From Chryseobacterium sp. ERMR1:04 (GTDB taxonomy: Bacteria; Bacteroidota; Bacteroidia; Flavobacteriales; Weeksellaceae), in NCBI RefSeq assembly GCF_001297705.1, contig NZ_LIRF01000007.1, positions 496,001 to 560,000 on the forward strand: a stretch of 64,000 bases of DNA. Direction: 5' to 3'. Below, piece by piece: positions 1 to 6,203 of this stretch; within the stretch, counting starts at the first letter, position 1, and each line of letters starts with the position of its first letter. The notes under the pieces are model-generated. The model saw only the letters and a list, made by a program, of their open reading frames with translations, did not search any database and was not told the DNA's origin. Both the position numbers and the translations under genes were made by a program.

Positions 1-328
1 AATTAGCCTGCGCCATATTCATTTGTTCACCATATGCTCTTGAATCTATTTTGAATAAAGGTTGTCCCGCTCTTACAAAAGAACCTTCTTCCACGTATAT
101 TCTATCTAGATAACCGTCTACTTGTGATCTTATTTCTACATTGTTTTTCCCTTCTAATGCTGTCGGGAATTCCTGATATGTCGTAGCTGGAGAGGTGATC
201 ACGGTGTAAACCGGCAATTCTGGTGCAGGAGGAGCTTGGTTACCACCTTCAGCTGCCTTCGTGCAATTTTGTAAAAGGATAATACTAGAGATAAGTACAA
301 TAATCCTTGTTTTTCCAGGTATTTTCAT
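1..328 (-). CDS. RND efflux periplasmic adaptor (5' part only)
   Basis: The first 109 residues of a membrane-fusion (HlyD/AcrA-type) adaptor, which would bridge an inner-membrane RND pump and an outer-membrane channel. The ATG is at 326-328 on the minus strand and the gene runs off the left edge. Residues 1-22 are a lipoprotein signal ending LLQNC, so Cys22 should be lipidated. After a Pro-rich linker comes the start of the biotinyl-lipoyl-like domain, with VEIRSQVDGYLDRIYVEEGS and VRAGQPLFKID, which is typical of AcrA-like adaptors. The pump and outer-membrane genes would lie beyond the window. It lies downstream of the TetR gene on the same strand, with three operator-like palindromes between them, so control by that repressor is likely. 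The substrate cannot be told. Confidence 0.88.
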   Translation of the reverse strand, partial: MKIPGKTRIIVLISSIILLQNCTKAAEGGNQAPPAPELPVYTVITSPATTYQEFPTALEGKNNVEIRSQVDGYLDRIYVEEGSFVRAGQPLFKIDSRAYGEQMNMAQAN

Positions 329-399
329 TTTAAGTTTAAATTTTTAATGAAGTATTGAATTAAATATGATTGTTTTTGCTTATTTCTCTGTTAATTTTT

Positions 400-412
400 C
401 TAACGGTGTTAA
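400..412. promoter_or_regulatory. TetR operator-like palindrome, copy 1
   Basis: CTAACGGTGTTAA, one of four near-identical 13-mers around the TetR gene. It lies 72 bp upstream of the efflux adaptor start. The half-sites are CTAAC and GTTA(A/G). Binding by the neighbouring TetR protein is inferred from repetition and position. Confidence 0.65.
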
Positions 413-532
413 TATTTTGTTCAAAAAAAATTACAGAATTATTAATTTGGGGTTAAATGATTATGCTCATAATTGGTATTGTTTTTACTATTGTTTTAAG
501 TATATAAGAAGAATGATGTGGTGTTATTTTTC

Positions 533-545
533 CTAACAGTGTTAA
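533..545. promoter_or_regulatory. TetR operator-like palindrome, copy 2
   Basis: CTAACAGTGTTAA, 133 bp from copy 1, in the same orientation. It is preceded by TTTTTC like copies 1 and 3, so the shared block is a little longer than the 13-mer. Confidence 0.65.
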
Positions 546-662
546 TGATAAGGGAAAAAAATAGCAAGAATTAATGTTATGAAATCGTTTTTCATTTTAG
601 AAGTTTTTCTTTTTTAGTTTAAAAAAAAATTGAATAATGTTAATTATTCCATGTTACTTTTC

Positions 663-675
663 CTAACGGTGTTAA
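663..675. promoter_or_regulatory. TetR operator-like palindrome, copy 3
   Basis: CTAACGGTGTTAA, identical to copy 1 and 130 bp from copy 2. It lies just past the 3' end of the TetR gene, within the TetR-to-adaptor gap. Confidence 0.6.
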
Positions 676-694
676 TTTTTAGTTCAAAAAAAAG

Positions 695-1291
695 TTACAA
701 AGATTTAACAAAAGCTGAAACAGTTTCATCCAATGTTGTTTTGTTCATCGTAGTAGGAATATCGTCATTTCTCATCATCATAATAGAGATTAAACCATGA
801 ACTGCAGAAAATAAAGCGTGAGACATATGACAAGCATTATCAGGATTAGATCCATTTTTCTTGATAATCTCATATGTACAATCGTAGATCATGTCCTGGA
901 ACGAAGAAAACTCTTCTTTCATAAGACCTTTTCCGCTGCATTGCATTCCCAACCCAAACATTAATTGGTAATACTCTTTATTTTTAAAAGCGAATTTCCA
1001 GTAAGCATCAACAATAGCAGTTAATTGTTCTTCCGGAGTTTCGTTTCTTTTCTGAGCTTTTAGTAATTCTATATGTAAGCAATGAAAACCATTCAAAGAA
1101 ATTTCATACAAAATTGCTTCTTTGTTTTCAAAGTAATCGTACACCACGGGAGCACTATACTCTATAGCATCTGCTATTTTCCGTATTGAAAGTGAAGCCC
1201 AACCCTCTGTTTTAGCCAAAGTGAATGCAGCCTGCAAAATATTTGCACGGATAGATTCCTTTTCTCTTTGACGACGTTCGTGTAAGCCCAT
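695..1291 (-). CDS. TetR/AcrR family transcriptional repressor
   Basis: A 198-residue one-component regulator of the usual TetR length. Residues about 15-60 are the N-terminal helix-turn-helix (ILQAAFTLAKTEGW, then IRKIADAIEYSAPVVYDYF, then NKEAILYEI), the classic TetR DNA-binding pattern. The rest is a helical ligand-binding domain resembling the WHG-type C-terminal domain. A perfect 13-bp palindrome lies 13 bp upstream of the start and three more copies lie between its stop and the RND adaptor gene. This points to self-repression and control of the efflux operon. The inducer is unknown, but such repressors often sense a substrate of the pump. Confidence 0.9.
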   Translation of the reverse strand: MGLHERRQREKESIRANILQAAFTLAKTEGWASLSIRKIADAIEYSAPVVYDYFENKEAILYEISLNGFHCLHIELLKAQKRNETPEEQLTAIVDAYWKFAFKNKEYYQLMFGLGMQCSGKGLMKEEFSSFQDMIYDCTYEIIKKNGSNPDNACHMSHALFSAVHGLISIMMMRNDDIPTTMNKTTLDETVSAFVKSL

Positions 1292-1303
1292 TATTATTTT
1301 TTA

Positions 1304-1316
1304 CTAACAGTGTTAG
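1304..1316. promoter_or_regulatory. TetR operator-like palindrome, copy 4 (autoregulatory)
   Basis: CTAACAGTGTTAG, a perfect inverted repeat (CTAACA-G-TGTTAG) 13 bp upstream of the TetR start. Its position fits autorepression. It is the most symmetric of the four copies. Confidence 0.7.
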
Positions 1317-1555
1317 CAAAACTACAAAGATTTAGGTATATCTTCCAAATGTTATTTTGCTTTTAATTTTTACCTAAAGGTTTTAGAGAACTTATAAAGA
1401 GGCTGAATGCTTGTAGAATGAGGGCTTTAAGTAATTAATTTGAAATTATTGTAAAAACTGATGTGTTTAATAGTCTGCTTCAATGAGATCATTATTATTT
1501 TAGAATACACAACTTCCTGCTTCAAGCTTCCTTATTATATACCAAAAGAAATTTT

Positions 1556-1563
1556 TATCTTTG
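1556..1563 (+). promoter_or_regulatory. -7 promoter box for the thioredoxin-like gene
   Basis: TATCTTTG matches the Bacteroidota -7 consensus TAnnTTTG and ends 18 bp before the ATG at 1582. The TTG inside the box is in frame with the gene and would be a false upstream start. No clear -33 TTG was seen. Confidence 0.6.
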
Positions 1564-1581
1564 TGGCTAAATAAAAAAGAT

Positions 1582-2136
1582 ATGAATACTCCCTCAAATA
1601 TGTTGGCATTAGGAACAAAAGCTCCTTTTTTTGAGCTTCCAAACCCGTCAAAAAGTAACGAAATTCAGTCATTGGATGAGTTAAAAGGTGAAAAAGGAAC
1701 ATTGGTGATCTTTATGTGTAACCATTGTCCGTTCGTTCTTCACGTGATTGATAAGTTGAATGAGTTGTATGAAGACTATAATGAAAGAGGAATAGAGTTC
1801 ATCGCTATCAATGCCAATAATGTTGAAAAATACCCGGCAGATTCTCCGGAGAAAATGATCGAATTCCAAATCGAAAGAAATTTTGATTTTCCTTATTTAT
1901 ATGACGAGAGCCAAGCGGTTGCAAAAGCATACGAAGCGGCATGTACCCCAGATTTTTATTTCTTTGATGATAAGCTAGACCTTATCTATAGAGGGCAAAT
2001 GGATGATTCTAGACCTGGAAATAATAAAGATGTTACAGGAGAAGATCTAATTATTGCTTTTGAAAATCTTTTGTTGGGTGAACCTCAGGAAGATATTCAA
2101 AGACCGAGCATGGGATGTAATATCAAATGGAAGTAG
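1582..2136 (+). CDS. Thioredoxin-fold (AhpC/TSA-like) family protein
   Basis: A 184-residue thioredoxin-fold protein with a CNHC redox motif at residues 46-49 in the context VIFMCNHCPFV, and the C-terminal GCNIKWK typical of a family common in Bacteroidota and annotated as thioredoxin family protein. It has no signal peptide, so it is probably cytoplasmic. Its likely role is thiol reduction or peroxide handling, with the substrate unknown. The start is ATG 1582, because the alternative TTG at 1561 lies inside the TATCTTTG promoter box. It is a single-gene unit closed by a strong terminator at 2175-2206. Confidence 0.82.
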   Translation: MNTPSNMLALGTKAPFFELPNPSKSNEIQSLDELKGEKGTLVIFMCNHCPFVLHVIDKLNELYEDYNERGIEFIAINANNVEKYPADSPEKMIEFQIERNFDFPYLYDESQAVAKAYEAACTPDFYFFDDKLDLIYRGQMDDSRPGNNKDVTGEDLIIAFENLLLGEPQEDIQRPSMGCNIKWK

Positions 2137-2174
2137 TTGTACATTATCACTAGATAATTTTACTCACAAAATAC

Positions 2175-2206
2175 AATCCGTTCTATTAGTAGAACGGATT
2201 TTTTTA
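2175..2206 (+). terminator. Rho-independent terminator
   Basis: A perfect 10-bp stem AATCCGTTCT / AGAACGGATT with a 6-nt loop, followed by a run of T. It ends the thioredoxin-like gene. Confidence 0.85.
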
Positions 2207-2239
2207 TTTGTTATTGGCAATCTTATTGTTAGGTACTTT

Positions 2240-2430
2240 TTTAAAAGTTATCCACAATACTATTCACGGGTTATCCACATTTGTTTGTTGATAAGTGTTC
2301 GATTGTGGAAAGTATGAATTATTTTTATCGATAAATTATTAGTAAGTCTTAATTTTAAAAATATGATAATTAATAGATTACCGAATATATTAAAAGTTAT
2401 CCACAATTTTATCCCCAGACTTATCCACAA
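2240..2430. other. Candidate chromosomal origin (DnaA-box cluster)
   Basis: Four perfect DnaA boxes TTATCCACA lie at 2248-2256, 2271-2279, 2397-2405 and 2421-2429, all in the same orientation. A near-match TTATCCCCA is at 2409-2417, and a weak reverse match TGTGGAAAG at about 2314-2322. Between the two pairs is a very AT-rich stretch (about 2320-2396) that could be the unwinding element. The cluster sits in a non-coding gap of about 300 bp between convergent genes. One perfect 9-mer per about 130 kb is expected by chance counting both strands (ignoring base composition), so four in 182 bp is far from random. dnaA is not adjacent, and in many Bacteroidota it is not next to oriC. Confidence 0.72.
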
Positions 2431-2440
2431 TAATAATATG

Positions 2441-3346
2441 CTAAAATGTAGCTTTGGTTTTTGGGGTATCATCAATTTTAAAATCTACCTTCATTTTATT
2501 GTGAGAGTAATTCTTAATAAACTCAGAAGGGGTTTTTTCGGTATATTTTTTAAACATCCTATTAAAGTAGGTTACATTGTTAAAACCACAGCTGTAGCTA
2601 CATTCTGAAATGCTTTTGTCTTGCGTCATCAATAAACAAGCTTTGTTGATACGGTATCGGTTTACAAATTCTGTAAAAGTAATTTGGGTTGCCTTTTTAA
2701 AAAAATTGCAGAAGGCGGGTAATGTAAGGTTGGCCAGTTTAGCAACATCATCAATGTTGATCTCCTGATCATAATGGTGTTCTACGTAGGTAAAGATGTT
2801 TTCCAGACGGGTTTTATTTTTTGAGATAATCGTGTAGGGCATGATTTCTTTATTCAAGAGTTCATAGTCTTTAGATTTAGAAAGTTCAAAAAGAATGTCT
2901 AATAATAATAGGTATCTTTTATAACCTTGCGATTCCAGCATTAATTTTAGTTTGGGAAGTATCGCCTTTTTGATTTTATTGTGAAATTGAATCCCATACT
3001 TTGAAAGTTCCAATAAATCTTTGATAGATTTTGCTCCCACTTCCTGCTCGGGAAATTGCAGAATTTCTTCTTTAAACTGTAAAACAATTTCTTCATGTGG
3101 ATCAATTGAGTTTAATCCGAATCCGGAGTGCGGAATATTGGATCCAATAAGAACTAAATCTCCATTAGAATAATTGCTTTTATGATACCCAACATGGCGG
3201 GTTCCACTTCCTGAAATTACGCATACCAGCTCGATTTCCGGATGGTAATGGTACTGCCATTTAAATTCAGAAATAGGGGAGTTATTATGCAGTGTACGAA
3301 ATGAGCTTTTCTCGTTGGGGATGATTCTTTCAAAACTGACTTTCAT
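2441..3346 (-). CDS. AraC family transcriptional regulator with cupin sensor domain
   Basis: A 301-residue regulator. Residues about 1-140 form a cupin-like ligand domain (YHYHPEIELVCVISG and GDLVLIGSNIPH). Residues about 190-285 are two AraC-type helix-turn-helix motifs (INIDDVAKLANLTLPAFCNF, and ISECSYSCGFNNVTYFNRMF), followed by the PSEF ending. It diverges from the MFS-trehalase-TonB receptor genes across a 122-bp gap, which suggests that it activates or represses them in response to trehalose or a derivative. A repeated TCAAATA half-site in the gap is a possible binding site. The effector is inferred from context only. Confidence 0.88.
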   Translation of the reverse strand: MKVSFERIIPNEKSSFRTLHNNSPISEFKWQYHYHPEIELVCVISGSGTRHVGYHKSNYSNGDLVLIGSNIPHSGFGLNSIDPHEEIVLQFKEEILQFPEQEVGAKSIKDLLELSKYGIQFHNKIKKAILPKLKLMLESQGYKRYLLLLDILFELSKSKDYELLNKEIMPYTIISKNKTRLENIFTYVEHHYDQEINIDDVAKLANLTLPAFCNFFKKATQITFTEFVNRYRINKACLLMTQDKSISECSYSCGFNNVTYFNRMFKKYTEKTPSEFIKNYSHNKMKVDFKIDDTPKTKATF

Positions 3347-3395
3347 TCAATTAATGGTATTTAAGCTATAAAAATAATAATTATATTAATATAGT

Positions 3396-3438
3396 TCAAA
3401 TATTTGTTTACTATGTTAAATTAACGTTAAGTCAAATA
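3396..3438. promoter_or_regulatory. Possible AraC binding repeats and MFS promoter
   Basis: TCAAATA occurs twice in direct orientation at 3396-3402 and 3432-3438, with the palindrome TTAACGTTAA at 3421-3430 between them. TATCTTAG at 3443-3450 is one base off the -7 box TAnnTTTG and would serve the MFS gene. This is a weak call resting on position and short repeats. Confidence 0.35.
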
Positions 3439-3468
3439 CTTATATCTTAGCTGACAAGAAATAACACA

Positions 3469-4698
3469 ATGAAAAATTTTAACATAAAAGCGGTTCTATT
3501 TTTAAATTATTTCGTTTTTGCAATTCTATTGAATTCTGTAGGAACGGTAATATTACAAATGCAGCAAAATTTCGGAATTTCGAAATCTTCTGCCAGTGTT
3601 TTGGAAGGTTTTAAAGATCTTCCGATTGCAATTTGTTCCTTTATTTTGGCATCATTCCTACCCAAAATAGGAATTAAAAACTCTATGCTTATCGCACTTT
3701 TTTTGGTGAGTTGTATGTGTTTTATAATGCCATTTTCAAATGCTTTTTGGTTTTTCAAAGTGCTTTTTGCAATCGTAGGAGTTTCTTTTGCGTTAATAAA
3801 AATTTCTGTTTTTACCTCAATTGGGTTAGTAACAGACACTGATAAGGAACATTCAAGTTTTATGGGCTTCCTGGAAGGTTTCTTCATGATCGGGGTATTA
3901 GCGGGAAATGTACTTTTCAGTTTATTTATTGATGATCATAATCCGAAATCAACAGCGTGGCTCAATGTATATTGGGTGTTGGGTATACTTTCGGTATTGT
4001 CATTCTTGTTTCTTTTCTTTTCTAAATTAAATGAAAGTGAAGCAAAAAGTGAAAAAACAGATTTACTGGGCGATATTAAGAACAGCATCAGTTTATTCAG
4101 TTATAAAAAAGTATTGTTCTTTTTACTGTGTGCATTTCTTTTTGTATTGGTAGAACAGAGTTTTCAAACATGGACCCCTACTTTCTATAAAGAAATATTA
4201 AAAGTTCCTACTTCAATGAGTATTCAGGCGGGAGCGGTTTTAGCAGGAGCCTTTGCGCTAGGGAGATTTTTATCCGGATTTTTCTCAAAAAAATTCAGCT
4301 GGATCTACGTTGTTTCCTTTTGTGTGGTGGGCTTTGCAATAAGTATTTTATTGGTATTGCCTTTAACGCATAATGTTCATATCACTACAGGAACCAATTG
4401 GTTGAATGCTCCGCTTGTTGTATATCTGTTTCCATTGATGGGAGGTTTGTTAGCGCCTATTTACCCGAGTATTAACTCTGTAATTCTGGCTTCTATTCCT
4501 AAATACTTACATAGCGCAATGGCAGGTTTGATCGTTGTTTTTTCTGCAATCGGAGGAACAATCGGCTCTATCATTACAGGTTTTGTCTTTGAGAAGTTCA
4601 GCGGGCAGGAAGCGTTTTATCTATCGTTAATCCCTCTTTCTTTACTGATCGTTTCGGCTATTATCATGAGTAAATTAAAAATAAACCCTAAAAAATAA
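3469..4698 (+). CDS. MFS transporter, probable trehalose/sugar permease
   Basis: A 409-residue major facilitator with about 12 hydrophobic segments in two halves (first about residues 5-185, second about 215-405) separated by a charged loop (NESEAKSEKTD). It would sit in the inner membrane. It is followed after 5 bp by a trehalase and then a TonB receptor, so it most likely brings trehalose, or a related sugar released in the periplasm, into the cell for cytoplasmic hydrolysis. Bacteroidota MFS proteins of this kind resemble the FucP/NarK-like groups, but the exact subfamily cannot be fixed by eye. The ATG at 3469 is 19 bp after a weak -7 box. Confidence 0.82.
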   Translation: MKNFNIKAVLFLNYFVFAILLNSVGTVILQMQQNFGISKSSASVLEGFKDLPIAICSFILASFLPKIGIKNSMLIALFLVSCMCFIMPFSNAFWFFKVLFAIVGVSFALIKISVFTSIGLVTDTDKEHSSFMGFLEGFFMIGVLAGNVLFSLFIDDHNPKSTAWLNVYWVLGILSVLSFLFLFFSKLNESEAKSEKTDLLGDIKNSISLFSYKKVLFFLLCAFLFVLVEQSFQTWTPTFYKEILKVPTSMSIQAGAVLAGAFALGRFLSGFFSKKFSWIYVVSFCVVGFAISILLVLPLTHNVHITTGTNWLNAPLVVYLFPLMGGLLAPIYPSINSVILASIPKYLHSAMAGLIVVFSAIGGTIGSIITGFVFEKFSGQEAFYLSLIPLSLLIVSAIIMSKLKINPKK

Positions 4699-4703
4699 AC
4701 ATA

Positions 4704-6179
4704 ATGAACAATCAACTTTATATACAGGAAATTCAGGCTCTTTTTGAAGATATCCAAAAGTCAAAAATTTTTGAAGATCAAAAAACAATGACGGATGCCG
4801 TTCCTTTATTTCCTATTTCTGAGATCAATGAAAAATATGAAAATGAAAAAAAGGCAGAAGGATTTGATTTAAAAGGATTTGTATTGTCGAATTTTGATTT
4901 TTTAGGAACTAAAATTTCTATTCATAGAGAAAAGCAATTACCTATTAAAGAGCATATTGAAAAACTTTGGGATGAATTAACCCGTACCGCTTATGAAGCA
5001 AAAGGAACGCTTTTAAAGCTTCCGAAGCCTTATATCGTTCCGGGAGGAAGATTTAATGAGTTTTTCTATTGGGATAGTTATTTTATCATGCTTGGGTTAC
5101 AGGTTTCCGGAAGAGTGGAAATGATGGAGAGTATTGTTGAAAACTGTTCTTATCTCATTCAGACGGTAGGATTTGTGCCTAATGCTAGCAGAACCCATTT
5201 CTTGAGCCGTTCTCAGCCACCTTACTTTTCTTTAATGCTTGATTTGCTTTTTGAAACTACAGGCAACAAAGAAATTTATACTCAATATCACGATACTTTA
5301 GAAAAAGAATACGCTTTCTGGATGGATGGTGAAGAGGGCTTAGAAAAAGATTCAAGCAGTAAAAGAGTGATAAAAACTAAAGAGGGTGATATTCTAAATA
5401 GATATTATGATGCAGAAAATACACCTCGTCCTGAAAGTTACATGATTGATGTTGAGGATAGTGAAAATGCTTCTGGTGAAGAGTTTTACAGAAATATTAG
5501 AAGCGGATGTGAATCTGGTTGGGATTTTTCCAGCAGATGGTTTGCGGATGGCGAAACAATACAGACTATAGAAACATTGAATCTTTCTGAAGTGGATCTT
5601 AATTGCCTGTTGTGGCATTTGGAAAAAACATTGGTTAAATCTTCAGGGCTTCAGGGCTTATCGGAAAAGGAGAGTTATTTTACTTTAAGAGCTGAGAATA
5701 GAAAACAGGCGATTGGTACCTATTTCTGGGATGGATATATTTACAAAGATTATCATACAAAGAAATATACTACAACAGCATCTGAGCATATTGGTACTCT
5801 TTATCCTTTGTTTTTAGGTTTGGCTAGTGAAGAGCAGGCTGAAATTATTGCTAAAACAATTACAGAAAAGTTTCTTTATCAGGGAGGGCTTGTTACCACG
5901 ACTAAAAAAACAATTCAACAATGGGATTTCCCTAATGCTTGGGCGCCTTATCAGTGGTTAGGATTTCAGGGAATGAAAAAGTATGGCTTTGATGAATTGG
6001 CTGAAAAAATTAAAAATAACTGGTGTGCAAATGTTGAAAGAGTGTATGATAACACGGGTAAGTTAATGGAGAAATACAATGCGCTGGATACCGAAACAGT
6101 TGCTGGTGGTGGAGAATATCCAAATCAGGATGGCTTTGGTTGGACCAATGGAGTTTATCTGAAATTAAAACAAAACTAA
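4704..6179 (+). CDS. treF: Alpha,alpha-trehalase, glycoside hydrolase family 37
   Basis: A 491-residue trehalase that would hydrolyse trehalose to two glucose. Both GH37 signatures are present: PGGRFNEFFYWDSY at residues 113-126 and QWDFPNAWAP at about 405-415. The catalytic pair expected from E. coli Tre37A is conserved, as Asp274 in SGWDFSSRWF (general acid) and Glu471 in GGGEYPNQDGFGWTNG (general base). There is no signal peptide, so the enzyme should be cytoplasmic, like TreF, and depend on the upstream permease. It is 5 bp after the MFS gene and 24 bp before the TonB receptor, in one operon. Confidence 0.95.
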   Translation: MNNQLYIQEIQALFEDIQKSKIFEDQKTMTDAVPLFPISEINEKYENEKKAEGFDLKGFVLSNFDFLGTKISIHREKQLPIKEHIEKLWDELTRTAYEAKGTLLKLPKPYIVPGGRFNEFFYWDSYFIMLGLQVSGRVEMMESIVENCSYLIQTVGFVPNASRTHFLSRSQPPYFSLMLDLLFETTGNKEIYTQYHDTLEKEYAFWMDGEEGLEKDSSSKRVIKTKEGDILNRYYDAENTPRPESYMIDVEDSENASGEEFYRNIRSGCESGWDFSSRWFADGETIQTIETLNLSEVDLNCLLWHLEKTLVKSSGLQGLSEKESYFTLRAENRKQAIGTYFWDGYIYKDYHTKKYTTTASEHIGTLYPLFLGLASEEQAEIIAKTITEKFLYQGGLVTTTKKTIQQWDFPNAWAPYQWLGFQGMKKYGFDELAEKIKNNWCANVERVYDNTGKLMEKYNALDTETVAGGGEYPNQDGFGWTNGVYLKLKQN

Positions 6180-6203
6180 ACAAAAATAAAATCATTTACG
6201 GCT

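Noticed and set aside
1561..1581. TTG start of the thioredoxin-like gene
   Set aside because: The TTG is part of the TATCTTTG promoter box and cannot be in the leader.
2054..2608. Open frames across the DnaA-box region
   Set aside because: They are hydrophobic and asparagine-rich, overlap real genes, and the region is explained by the terminator and DnaA boxes.
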